A program made the position numbers and the translations under genes. From Ptiloglossa arizonensis (taxonomy: Eukaryota; Arthropoda; Insecta; Hymenoptera; Colletidae), in NCBI RefSeq assembly GCF_051014685.1, contig NC_135049.1:33931531-33995530 (forward strand): a DNA stretch of 64,000 nucleotides, read 5' to 3'. Positions 36,133 to 49,829 of the stretch are shown piece by piece. The stretch's first letter is position 1. Every line of letters begins with the position of its first letter. The notes beneath the pieces are model-generated. The model was not told the DNA's origin. It saw nothing but the letters and a program-made list of their open reading frames with translations, and searched no databases.

Positions 36133-36862
36133 CAATTTTCACAAGTTTGAACAAGTATTCGAGTATGGCAAAATCTCATCATTTCATCGGTACTGCTATC
36201 TAGCGACGAACGAATCGAATTAATTCGAAATCTTTCGAAAGCGCCTTAGACAGCAAAACGTCCAAGTTTGTAGGGAAATTATATTCCAGTTTCTGCTACC
36301 AGATGACGATAATTTCGGTCTATCAAGTGTCTTTCCTTACCGAGAAAACAAAAGTACGAGTGGCACAATCTACGGCTGAATGTCCACGTTTGTCGAGAAA
36401 TAGTTTATTAGCTAAAGGCTAGTCGGCGAGACACGAGCTATTAGATCGTGTATTGGAATGTACGTAACAAAATTAAAATTTTTCTTTAAAAATAAGAACA
36501 ATACGCATTATCTCTGATTCCCAACTCTGTGCAGAAGCACAAATTCAAAAATAATTTAATTGGTTAAAAATTGAATTAATCAGAAACGCACGAGCGGCAC
36601 CATCTGCGGTAAAATGTCCAAGCTTGTCGAGAAATAATTCGTTAGCCAAGTGCTAGGTGGCGAGACAGGAGCTGTTAGACCGTGTATTGGAATGCAGCTG
36701 ACAAAGTATACATTTTTCATAAAAAATATAGATAAACACTGCGTTTAGACGTATACATAGGATGGCATGGAATAACTCTTAGATTCCCTGCGGAAGACTC
36801 ATTTGTCGTAATATGGGAGTACTATTGACGCGATGAAATTCTACTTTTCTATAAAAAATGCA

Positions 36863-37145
36863 AGTTGTACGGGTATTGTATATGTGATAGGAAATAGAAA
36901 AACCTCATTTAAAATGTCTAACAAACAATTGTTACTTTGCATGTTTTAAAAATTTATTAAACTTAAGCAATATATTAGAAAGCATCTTCTGCATTGAATT
37001 TCGATCAAAATTAACTTCTACGCCCTCGTTAACTCTTTGTAATGAGTCAATTACATACATAAGTGAATAATATGCATGTAAATAATATGGTAATTCTAAC
37101 ATTAACATTCGGAACATTCGTAAATGTTAATAATGATCGAGCAGA
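36863..37145 (+). repeat. dispersed AT-rich segment, copy A
   Basis: Diverged duplicate of 59,469-59,747 in the same orientation, sharing for example AACAAACAATT, CTTAAGCAA, TTAGAAAGCAT, CGTTAACTCTTTGTAA, GCATGTAAATAATATGGTAA and CGTAAATGTTAATAATGATC. Here it interrupts a 240-bp satellite monomer. Confidence 0.88.
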
Positions 37146-39569
37146 ATAATGTAATTTTTCAAAATTTAAATAAACCGAAAAGTGCAAGCGGCAACATCTA
37201 CGGCAAAACGTTCAAGTTTGACGAGAAACAGTTTGTTAGCTAAACGCTAGATGGCGAAACAGAAGCTGTAAAACCCTGTATTGGAATGCAGGTAACAAAA
37301 TTAACATTTGTCTATAAAACTAAGAACAATACGCATTTTCTATTCATTTCTGGTGCCCAACTCTGTGCCGAAGCACAAATTCAAAAATAATTTAATGGGT
37401 TGAAATTTAATTAATCAGAAAAGCATGGGTGGCACCATCTACGGCAAACTCTCCAAGTTTATCGGGAAATAATTCGTGAGCGAAGCGCTAGATGTCGAGA
37501 CAGGAGATGTTCGCCCATGTATCGTATGTAGATAATAAAATTAAAATTTTTCTATGAAACTAAGAACAATACGCATTATCGATTAACTTCTGATTTCCAA
37601 CTTGTGCAGAAGCAAAATTCAAATATAATTTAATGCGGTGAAAATTTAATAAAAAAGAAAAGCATGGGTGGCACCATCTACGGTCAAATCTTCAAGTTTA
37701 TCGGGCAATAATTCGTTAGCGAAGGGCTAGATGTCGAGACAGGAGATGTTCGCCCATGTATTGGATGTAGATAATAAAATTAAAATTTTTCTATGAAACT
37801 AAGAACAATAAGAATTATCTATTAACTTCTGATTTCCAACTCTGTGCAGAAGCAAAATTCAAATATAATTTAATGGGGTGAAAATTTAATAAAAAAGAAA
37901 AGCACGGATGGCACCATCTACGGCCAAATCTTCAAGTTTATCGGGCAATAATTCGTCAGCGAAGGGCTAGATGTCGAGACAGGAGATGTTCGCCCATGTA
38001 TTGGATGTAGATAATAAAATTAAAATTTTTCTATAAAACTAAGAACAATACGCATTATCTATAAACTTCTGAGTTCCGACTCTGTGCAGACGCAAGATTC
38101 AAATATAATGTAATGGGGTAAAAGTTTAATTAAAAAGAAAAGCATGTGTGGCACCATCTACGGCAAAATCTTCAAGTTTATCGGGCAATAATTCGTCAGT
38201 GAAGAGCTAGATGTCGAGACACGAGATGTTAGCCCATGTATTGGATGTAGATGATAAAATAAAAATTTTTCTATAAACCTAAGAACAATACGCATGACCT
38301 ATTAATTTCTGATTCCCAACTCTGTGCAGAAGCAAAATTCAAATATAATTTAATGGGTTGAAAATTTAATTAAAAAGAAAAGCATGTGTGGCACCATCTA
38401 CGGCCAAATCTTCAAGTTTATCGGGCAATAATTCGTCAGCGAAACGCTAGATGCCGATACAGGAGATGTTCGCCCATCTATTGGATGTAGATAATAAAAT
38501 TAAAATTTTTCTGTAAAACTGAGAACAATACGCATCATCTAATAATTTCCGATACCCAACTCTGTGCAGAAGCAAAATTCAAATATAATTTAATGGGGTG
38601 AAAATTTAACTAAAAAGGAATGCATGTGTGGACCCATCTACGGCAAAAACTTCAAGTTTATCGGGAAATAATTCGTCAGCGATGCACTAGATGTCGAGAC
38701 AGGAGAAGTTCGCCCATTTATTGGATGTAGATAATAAAATTAAAATTTTTCTATAAACCTGAGAACAATACGTATCATCTATTAATTTCTGATAACCAAT
38801 TCTGTGCAGAAGCAAAATTCAAATATAATTTAATGGGGTAAAAATTTTACTAAAAAGAAAAGCATGGGTGGCACCATTAGCGGCAAAATCTTCAAGTTTA
38901 TCGGGAAATAATTCGTCAGCGATGCGCTAGATGCCGCGAAAGATAATGTTAGCCCAAGTATTGGATGTAGATAATAAAATAAAAATTTTTCTATAAAAGT
39001 AAGAACAATACGCATCGCCTATTAATTTCTGATTCCCAACTCTGTGCAGAAGCAAAATTCAAATATAATTTAATGGGTTGAAAATTTAATTAAAAAGAAA
39101 AGCATGGGTGGCACCATCTACGGCAAAATCTTCAAGTTTCTCGAGAAATAATTCGTTAGCGAAGGGCTAGATGTCACGACAGGAGATGTTCGTCCATGTA
39201 TGGGATGTAGATAATAAAATTAAAATTTTTCTATGAAAATAAGAACAATAAGAATTGTCTATTAACTTTTGATTTCCGACTCTGTGCAGAAGCAAGATTC
39301 AAATATAATTTAATTGGGCGAAAATTTTAATTAAAAAGAACAGCATGTGTGGCACCATCTATGGCAAAATCTTCAAGTTTATCGGGTAATGATTGGTCAG
39401 CGATGTGTTAGATTACGAGACGGGAGATGTTCGTCCATGTATTGGATGTAGATAATAAAATTAAAATTTTTCTATAAAACTGAGAACAATACACATCATC
39501 TATTAATTTGTGATACGCAACTCTGTGCAGTAGCAAAATTGAAATATAACTTAATCGGGTGTAAATTTA

Positions 39570-42500
39570 ATTAAAAAGAAAAGCACGGGTGGCACCATTT
39601 ACGGCAAAATCTTCAAGTTTATCGGGAAATAATTCGTCAGCGAAACTCTAGATGCCGAGACAGGAGATGTTCGCCCATGTATTGGATGTAGATAATAAAA
39701 TTAAAATTTTTCAATGAAACTAAGAACAATAAGAATTATCTATTAACTTCTGACTTCCAACTCTGTGCAGAAGCAAAATTCAAATATAATTTAATGGGGT
39801 GAAAATTTAACTAAAAAGAAAAGCATGGGTTGCATCATCTACGGCAAAATCTTCAAGTTTATCGGGAAATAATACGTTAGCGAAGCGCTAGATGTAGAGA
39901 CAGGAGATGTTCGCCCATGTATTGGATTTAGATAATAAAATTAAAATTTTTCTATAAAACTGAGAACAATTCGCATCATCTATTAATTTCTGATACCCAA
40001 TTCTGTGCAGAAGCAAAATTCAAATATAATTTAATGGGGTGAAAATTTAACTAAAAAGGAATGCATGTGTGGACCCATCTACGGCTAAAACTTCAAGTTT
40101 ATCGGGAAATAATTCGTCAGCGATGTGTTAGATGTCGAGACAGGAGATGTTCGTCCATGTATTGGATGTAGATAATAAAACTAAAATTTTTCAATGAAAC
40201 TAAGAACAATAAGAATTATCTATTAACTTCTGATTTCCAACTTGTGCAGAAGCAAGATTCAAATATAATGTAATGGGGTAAAAGTTTAATTAAAAAGAAA
40301 AGCATGGGTGGCACCATCTATGGCAAAATCTTCAAGTTTATCGGGAAATGATTCGTCAGCGATGTGTTAGATGTCGAGACGGGAGATGTTCGTCCATGTA
40401 CTGGATGTAGATAATAAAATTAAAATTTTTCAATGAAACTAAGAACAATAAGAATTATCTATTAACTTCTGATTTCCAACTTGTGCAGAAGCAAAATTCA
40501 AATATAATTTAATGGGGTGAAAATTTAATTAAAAAGAAAAGCATGGGTGGCACCATCTATGGCAAAATCTTCAAGTTTATCGGGAAATAATTCGTCAGCG
40601 ATGTGTTAGATGTCGAGACAGGAGATGTTCGTCCATGTATTGGATGTAGATAATAAAACTAAAATTTTTCTATGAAAATAAGAACAATAAGAATTATCTA
40701 TTATCTTCTGATTTCCGACTCTGTGCAGAAGCAAGATTCAAATATAATTTAATTGGGCGAAAATTTAATTAAAAAGAATAGCATGGGTGGCACCATCTGC
40801 GCCAAAATATTCAAGTTTATCGGGAAATGATTCGTCAGCGATGTGTTAGATGTCACGACAGGAGATGTTCGCCCATGTATTGGATGTAGATAATAAAATT
40901 AAAATTTTTCTATAAAACTAAGAACAATACGCATTATCTATAAACTTCTGAGATCCGACTCTGTGCAGACGCAAGATTCAAATATAATGTAATGGGGTAA
41001 AAGTTTAATTAAAAAGAAAAGCATGGGTGGCACCATCTATGGCAAAATCTTCAAGTTTATCGGGAAATGATTCGTCAGCGATGTGTTAGATGTCGAGACA
41101 GGAGATGTTCGCCCATGTATTGGATTTAGATAATAAAATTAAAATTTTTCTATAAAACTGACAACAATACGCATCATCTATTAATTTGTGATACCCAACT
41201 CTGTGCAGAAGCAAAATTGAAATATAACTTAATGGGGTGTAAATTTAATTAAAAAGAAAAGCACGGGTGGCACCATTTACGGCAAAATCTTCAAGTTTAT
41301 CGGGAAATAATTCGTCAGCGAAACGCTAGATGCCGAGACAGGAGATGTTCGCCCATTTATTGGATGTAGATAATAAAATTAAAATTTTTCTATGAAAATA
41401 AGAACAATAAGAATTATCTATTAACTTTTGATTTCCGACTCTGTGCAGAAGCAAGATTCAAATATAATTTAATTGGGCGAAAATTTTAATTAAAAAGAAA
41501 AGCATGGGTTGCCTCATCTACGGCAAAATCTTCAAGTTTATCGGGAAATAATACGTTAGCGAAGCGCTAGATGTCAAGACAGGAGATGTTCGCCCATGTA
41601 TTGGATTTAGATAATAAAATTAAAATTTTTCTATAAAACTGACAACAATACGCATCATCCATTATTTTGTGATACCCAACTCTGTGCAGAAGCAAAATTG
41701 AAATATAACTTAATCGGGTGTAAATTTAATTAAAAAGAAAAGCACGGGTGGCACCATTTACGGCAAAATCTTCAAGTTTATCGGGAAATAATTCGTCAGC
41801 GAAACTCTAGATGCCGAGACAGGAGATGTTCGCCCATGTATTGGATGTAGATAATAAAATTAAAATTTTTCAATGAAACTAAGAACAATAAGAATTATCT
41901 ATTAACTTCTGACTTCCAACTCTGTGCAGAAGCAAAATTCAAATATAATTTAATGGGGTGAAAATTTAACTAAAAAGAAAAGCATGGGTTGCATCATCTA
42001 CGGCAAAATCTTCAAGTTTATCGGGAAATAATACGTTAGCGAAGCGCTAGATGTAGAGACAGGAGATGTTCGCCCATGTATTGGATTTAGATAATAAAAT
42101 TAAAATTTTTCTATAAAACTGAGAACAATTCGCATCATCTATTAATTTCTGATACCCAATTCTGTGCAGAAGCAAAATTCAAATATAATTTAATGGGGTG
42201 AAAATTTAACTAAAAAGGAATGCATGTGTGGACCCATCTACGGCTAAAACTTCAAGTTTATCGGGAAATAATTCGTCAGCGATGTGTTAGATGTCGAGAT
42301 AGGAGATGTTCGTCCATGTATTGGATGTAGATAATAAAACTAAAATTTTTCAATGAAACTAAGAACAATAAGAATTATCTATTAACTTCTGATTTCCAAC
42401 TTGTGCAGAAGCAAGATTCAAATATAATGTAATGGGGTAAAAGTTTAATTAAAAAGAAAAGCATGGGTGGCACCATCTATGGCAAAATCTTCAAGTTTAT

Positions 42501-45500
42501 CGGGAAATGATTCGTCAGCGATGTGTTAGATGTCGAGACGGGAGATGTTCGTCCATGTACTGGATGTAGATAATAAAATTAAAATTTTTCAATGAAACTA
42601 AGAACAATGAGAATTATCTATTAACTTCTGATTTCCAACTTGTGCAGAAGCAAAATTCAAATATAATTTAATGGGGTGAAAATTTAATTAAAAAGAAAAG
42701 CATGGGTGGCACCATCTATGGCAAAATCTTCAAGTTTATCGGGAAATAATTCGTCAGCGATGTGTTAGATGTCGAGACAGGAGATGTTCGTCCATGTATT
42801 GGATGTAGATAATAAAACTAAAATTTTTCTATGAAAATAAGAACAATAAGAATTATCTATTATCTTCTGATTTCCGACTCTGTGCAGAAGCAAGATTCAA
42901 ATATAATTTAATTGGGCGAAAATTTAATTAAAAAGAATAGCATGGGTGGCACCATCTGCGCCAAAATATTCAAGTTTATCGGGAAATGATTCGTCAGCGA
43001 TGTGTTAGATGTCGAGACGGGAGATATTCGCCCATGTATTGGATGTAGATAATAAAATTAAAATTTTTCTATAAAACTAAGAACAATACGCATTATCTAT
43101 AAACTTCTGAGATCCGACTCTGTGCAGACGCAAGATTCAAATATAATGTAATGGGGTAAAAGTTTAATTAAAAAGAAAAGCATGGGTGGCACCATCTATG
43201 GCAAAATCTTCAAGTTTATCGGGAAATGATTCGTCAGCGATGTGTTAGATGTCGAGACAGGAGATGTTCGCCCATGTATTGGATTTAGATAATAAAATTA
43301 AAATTTTTCTATAAAACTGACAACAATACGCATCATCTATTAATTTGTGATACCCAACTCTGTGCAGAAGCAAAATTGAAATATAACTTAATGGGGTGTA
43401 AATTTAATTAAAAAGAAAAGCACGGGTGGCACCATTTACGGCAAAATCTTCAAGTTTATCGGGAAATAATTCGTCAGCGAAACGCTAGATGCCGAGACAG
43501 GAGATGTTCGCCCATCTATTGGATGTAGATAATAAAATTAAAATTTTTCTATGAAAATAAGAACAATAAGAATTATCTATTAACTTTTGATTTCCGACTC
43601 TGTGCAGAAGCAAGATTCAAATATAATTTAATTGAGCGAAAATTTTAATTAAAAAGAAAAGCATGGGTTGCCTCATCTACGGCAAAATCTTCAAGTTTAT
43701 CGGGAAATAATACGTTAGCGAAGCGCTAGATGTCAAGACAGGAGATGTTCGCCCATGTATTGGATTTAGATAATAAAATTAAAATTTTTCTATAAAACTG
43801 ACAACAATACGCATCATCTATTATTTTGTGATACCCAACTCTGTGCAGAAGCAAAATTGAAATATAACTTAATCGGGTGTAAATTTAATTAAAAAGAAAA
43901 GCACGGGTGGCACCATTTACGGCAAAATCTTCAAGTTTATCGGGAAATAATTCGTCAGCGAAACTCTAGATGCCGAGACAGGAGATGTTCGCCCATGTAT
44001 TGGATGTAGATAATAAAATTAAAATTTTTCAATGAAACTAAGAACAATAAGAATTATCTATTAACTTCTGACTTCCAACTCTGTGCAGAAGCAAAATTCA
44101 AATATAATTTAATGGGGTGAAAATTTAACTAAAAAGAAAAGCATGGGTTGCATCATCTACGGCAAAATCTTCAAGTTTATCGGGAAATAATACGTTAGCG
44201 AAGCGCTAGATGTAGAGACAGGAGATGTTCGCCCATGTATTGGATTTAGATAATAAAATTAAAATTTTTCTATAAAACTGAGAACAATTCGCATCATCTA
44301 TTAATTTCTGATACCCAATTCTGTGCAGAAGCAAAATTCAAATATAATTTAATGGGGTGAAAATTTAACTAAAAAGAAAAGCATGGGTTGCATCATCTAC
44401 GGCAAAATCTTCAAGTTTATCGGGAAATAATACGTTAGCGAAGCGCTAGATGTAGAGACAGGAGATGTTCGCCCATGTATTGGATTTAGATAATAAAATT
44501 AAAATTTTTCTATAAAACTGAGAACAATTCGCATCATCTATTAATTTCTGATACCCAATTCTGTGCAGAAGCAAAATTCGAATATAATTTAATGGGGTGA
44601 AAATTTAACTAAAAAGGAATGCATGTGTGGACCCATCTACGGCTAAAACTTCAAGTTTATCGGGAAATAATTCGTCAGCGATGTGTTAGATGTCGAGATA
44701 GGAGATGTTCGTCCATGTATTGGATGTAGATAATAAAACTAAAATTTTTCAATGAAACTAAGAACAATAAGAATTATCTATTAACTTCTGATTTCCAACT
44801 TGTGCAGAAGCAAGATTCAAATATAATGTAATGGGGTAAAAGTTTAATTAAAAAGAAAAGCATGGGTGGCACCATCTATGGCAAAATCTTCAAGTTTATC
44901 GGGAAATGATTCGTCAGCGATGTGTTAGATGTCGAGACGGGAGATGTTCGTCCATGTACTGGATGTAGATAATAAAATTAAAATTTTTCAATGAAACTAA
45001 GAACAATAAGAATTATCTATTAACTTCTGATTTCCAACTTGTGCAGAAGCAAAATTCAAATATAATTTAATGGGGTGAAAATTTAATTAAAAAGAAAAGC
45101 ATGGGTGGCACCATCTATGGCAAAATCTTCAAGTTTATCGGGAAATAATTCGTCAGCGATGTGTTAGATGTCGAGACAGGAGATGTTCGTCCATGTATTG
45201 GATGTAGATAATAAAACTAAAATTTTTCTATGAAAATAAGAACAATAAGAATTATCTATTATCTTCTGATTTCCGACTCTGTGCAGAAGCAAGATTCAAA
45301 TATAATTTAATTGGGCGAAAATTTAATTAAAAAGAATAGCATGGGTGGCACCATCTGCGCCAAAATATTCAAGTTTATCGGGAAATGATTCGTCAGCGAT
45401 GTGTTAGATGTCGAGACGGGAGATGTTCGCCCATGTATTGGATGTAGATAATAAAATTAAAATTTTTCTATAAAACTAAGAACAATACGCATTATCTATA

Positions 45501-48500
45501 AACTTCTGAGATCCGACTCTGTGCAGACGCAAGATTCAAATATAATGTAATGGGGTAAAAGTTTAATTAAAAAGAAAAGCATGGGTGGCACCATCTATGG
45601 CAAAATCTTCAAGTTTATCGGGAAATGATTCGTCAGCGATGTGTTAGATGTCGAGACGGGAGATGTTCGTCCATGTACTGGATGTAGATAATAAAATTAA
45701 AATTTTTCAATGAAACTAAGAACAATGAGAATTATCTATTAACTTCTGATTTCCAACTTGTGCAGAAGCAAAATTCAAATATAATTTAATGGGGTGAAAA
45801 TTTAATTAAAAAGAAAAGCATGGGTGGCACCATCTATGGCAAAATCTTCAAGTTTATCGGGAAATAATTCGTCAGCGATGTGTTAGATGTCGAGACAGGA
45901 GATGTTCGTCCATGTATTGGATTTAGATAATAAAATTAAAATTTTTCTATAAAACTGACAACAATACGCATCATCTATTAATTTGTGATACCCAACTCTG
46001 TGCAGAAGCAAAATTGAAATATAACTTAATGGGGTGTAAATTTAATTAAAAAGAAAAGCACGGGTGGCACCATTTACGGCAAAATCTTCAAGTTTATCGG
46101 GAAATAATTCGTCAGCGAAACGCTAGATGCCGAGACAGGAGATGTTCGCCCATCTATTGGATGTAGATAATAAAATTAAAATTTTTCTATGAAAATAAGA
46201 ACAATAAGAATTATCTATTAACTTTTGATTTCCGACTCTGTGCAGAAGCAAGATTCAAATATAATTTAATTGGGCGAAAATTTTAATTAAAAAGAAAAGC
46301 ATGGGTTGCCTCATCTACGGCAAAATCTTCAAGTTTATCGGGAAATAATACGTTAGCGAAGCGCTAGATGTCAAGACAGGAGATGTTCGCTCATGTATTG
46401 GATTTAGATAATAAAATTAAAATTTTTCTATAAAACTGACAACAATACGCATCATCTATTATTTTGTGATACCCAACTCTGTGCAGAAGCAAAATTGAAA
46501 TATAACTTAATCGGGTGTAAATTTAATTAAAAAGAAAAGCACGGGTGGCACCATTTACGGCAAAATCTTCAAGTTTATCGGGAAATAATTCGTCAGCGAA
46601 ACTCTAGATGCCGAGACAGGAGATGTTCGCCCATGTATTGGATGTAGATAATAAAATTAAAATTTTTCAATGAAACTAAGAACAATAAGAATTATCTATT
46701 AACTTCTGACTTCCAACTCTGTGCAGAAGCAAAATTCAAATATAATTTAATGGGGTGAAAATTTAACTAAAAAGAAAAGCATGGGTTGCATCATCTACGG
46801 CAAAATCTTCAAGTTTATCGGGAAATAATACGTCAGCGAAGCGCTAGATGTAGAGACAGGAGATGTTCGCCCATGTATTGGATTTAGATAATAAAATTAA
46901 AATTTTTCTATAAAACTGAGAACAATTCGCATCATCTATTAATTTCTGATACCCAATTCTGTGCAGAAGCAAAATTCAAATATAATTTAATGGGGTGAAA
47001 ATTTAACTAAAAAGGAATGCATGTGTGGACCCATCTACGGCTAAAACTTCAAGTTTATCGGGAAATAATTCGTCAGCGATGTGCTAGATGTCGAGATAGG
47101 AGATGTTCGTCCATGTATTGGATGTAGATAATAAAACTAAAATTTTTCAATGAAACTAAGAACAATAAGAATTATCTATTAACTTCTGATTTCCAACTTG
47201 TGCAGAAGCAAGATTCAAATATAATGTAATGGGGTAAAAGTTTAATTAAAAAGAAAAGCATGGGTGGCACCATCTATGGCAAAATCTTCAAGTTTATCGG
47301 GAAATGATTCGTCAGCGATGTGTTAGATGTCGAGACGGGAGATGTTCGTCCATGTACTGGATGTAGATAATAAAATTAAAATTTTTCAATGAAACTAAGA
47401 ACAATAAGAATTATCTATTAACTTCTGATTTCCAACTTGTGCAGAAGCAAAATTCAAATATAATTTAATTGGGCGAAAATTTAATTAAAAAGAATAGCAT
47501 GGGTGGCACCATCTGCGCCAAAATATTCAAGTTTATCGGGAAATGATTCGTCAGCGATGTGTTAGATGTCGAGACGGGAGATATTCGCCCATGTATTGGA
47601 TGTAGATAATAAAATTAAAATTTTTCTATAAAACTAAGAACAATACGCATTATCTATAAACTTCTGAGATCCGACTCTGTGCAGACGCAAGATTCAAATA
47701 TAATGTAATGGGGTAAAAGTTTAATTAAAAAGAAAAGCATGGGTGGCACCATCTATGGCAAAATCTTCAAGTTTATCGGGAAATGATTCGTCAGCGATGT
47801 GTTAGATGTCGAGACAGGAGATGTTCGCCCATGTATTGGATTTAGATAATAAAATTAAAATTTTTCTATAAAACTGACAACAATACGCATCATCTATTAA
47901 TTTGTGATACCCAACTCTGTGCAGAAGCAAAATTGAAATATAACTTAATGGGGTGTAAATTTAATTAAAAAGAAAAGCACGGGTGGCACCATTTACGGCA
48001 AAATCTTCAAGTTTATCGGGAAATAATTCGTCAGCGAAACTCTAGATGCCGAGACAGGAGATGTTCGCCCATGTATTGGATGTAGATAATAAAATTAAAA
48101 TTTTTCAATGAAACTAAGAACAATAAGAATTATCTATTAACTTCTGACTTCCAACTCTGTGCAGAAGCAAAATTCAAATATAATTTAATGGGGTGAAAAT
48201 TTAACTAAAAAGAAAAGCATGGGTTGCATCATCTACGGCAAAATCTTCAAGTTTATCGGGAAATAATACGTTAGCGAAGCGCTAGATGTAGAGACAGGAG
48301 ATGTTCGCCCATGTATTGGATTTAGATAATAAAATTAAAATTTTTCTATAAAACTGAGAACAATTCGCATCATCTATTAATTTCTGATACCCAATTCTGT
48401 GCAGAAGCAAAATTCAAATATAATTTAATGGGGTGAAAATTTAACTAAAAAGAAATGCATGTGTGGACCCATCTACGGCAAAGACTTCAAGTTTATCGGG

Positions 48501-48700
48501 AAATAATTCGTCAGCGATGTGTTAGATGTCGAGAGAGGAGATGTTCGTCTATGTATTGGATGTAGATAATAAAACTAAAATTTTTCAATGAAACTAAGAA
48601 CAATAAGAATTATCTATTAACTTCTGATTTCCAACTTGTGCAGAAGCAAGATTCAAATATAATGTAATGGGGTAAAAGTTTAATTAAAAAGAAAAGCATG
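39570..48700 (+). repeat. higher-order repeat blocks of 9-10 satellite monomers
   Basis: Variant monomers recur in fixed order. The variant with GGACCCATCTACGGCTAAAAC appears near 40,072, 42,231, 44,630 and 47,029, giving steps of 2,159, 2,399 and 2,398 bp. The variant with TGCGCCAAAATATTCAAG appears near 40,798, 42,957, 45,357 and 47,514. Blocks are nearly identical. The 10-monomer blocks carry one extra monomer copy, for example 44,341-44,580 repeating 44,101-44,340. Confidence 0.9.
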
Positions 48701-49829
48701 GTTGGCACCATCTATGGCAAAATCTTCAAGTTTATCGGGAAATGATTCGTCAGCGATGTGTTAGATTTGGAGACGGGAGATGTTAGCCCATGTATTGGAT
48801 GTAGATAATAAAATTAAAGTTTTTCTAGAAAACTAAGATCAATACGCATTCTCTATGAACTTCTGATTTCCAACTCTGTGCAGAAGCAAAATTCAAATGT
48901 AATTTAATGGGGTGAAAATATAATTAAAAAGAAAAGCGTGGGTGGCACCATCTACGTCAAAATCTTCAAGTTTATCGGGAAATAATACGTTAGCGCAGTG
49001 CTAGATGGCGAGAGAGGAGATGTTCGCCAATGTATTGGATGTAGATAATAAAATTAAAATTTTTCTATAAAACTGAGAACAATACACATCATCTATTAAT
49101 TTCGGATACCCAACTCTGTGCAGAAGCAAAATTCAAATATAACATAATGGGGTAAAAATTTAACTAAAAAGAAAAGCATGAGTGGCACCATCTACGGCAA
49201 AATCTTCAAGTTTATCGGGAAATAATACGTTAGCGATGGGCTAGATAGCGAGAGAGGAGATGTTCGCCCATGTATTGGATGTAGATTATAAAATTACAAT
49301 TTTTCTATAAAACTGAGAACAATACGCATCATCTATTAATTTCCGATACCCAACTCTGTGCAGAAGCAAAATTCAAATATAATTTAATTGGGCGAAAATT
49401 TAACTAAAAAGAAAAGCATGGGTTGCCCCATCTACGGCAAAATCTTCAAGTTTATCGGGAAATAATTTGTCAGCGAAACGCTAGATGTCGAGACACGAGA
49501 TGTTCGCCCATGTATTGGATTTAGATAATAAAATTAAAATTTTTCTATAAAACTGAGAACAATTCGCATCATCTATTAATTTCTGATACCCAATTCTGTG
49601 CAGAAGCAAAATTCAAATATAATTTAATGGGGTGAAAATTTAACTAAAAAGAAATGCATGTGTGGACCCATCTACGGCAAAAACTTCAAGTTTATCAGGA
49701 AATGATTCGTCAGCGACGCACTAGATGTCGAGACAGGAGATGTTCGCCTATGTATTGGATGTAAATAATAATATTAAAATTTTTCTATAATACTAAGAAC
49801 AACACGCATTATCTATTAATTTCTGATTC

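Larger units (their letters stand above)
36200..49829 (+). repeat. 240-bp AT-rich satellite array
   Basis: Tandem monomers of 240 bp (some 239) with landmarks GGCACCATCTACGGC, CAAGTTTATCGGGAAATAAT, GGAGATGTTCGCCCATGTAT and CTCTGTGCAGAAGC. About 54-56 monomers are present. Copies at the left edge (36,360-37,660) are the most diverged, as expected for array edges, and one is interrupted by a roughly 420-bp foreign segment. The array ends abruptly within a monomer at about 49,829. There are no long open frames, only one 61-codon frame. This is likely pericentromeric or subtelomeric heterochromatin; which one cannot be told from sequence alone. Confidence 0.95.

Noticed and set aside
36360..49829. 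CENP-B box in the 240-bp satellite
   Set aside because: The closest stretch (ATTCGTTAGCGAAGGGC) does not fit the required A and CGGG positions.
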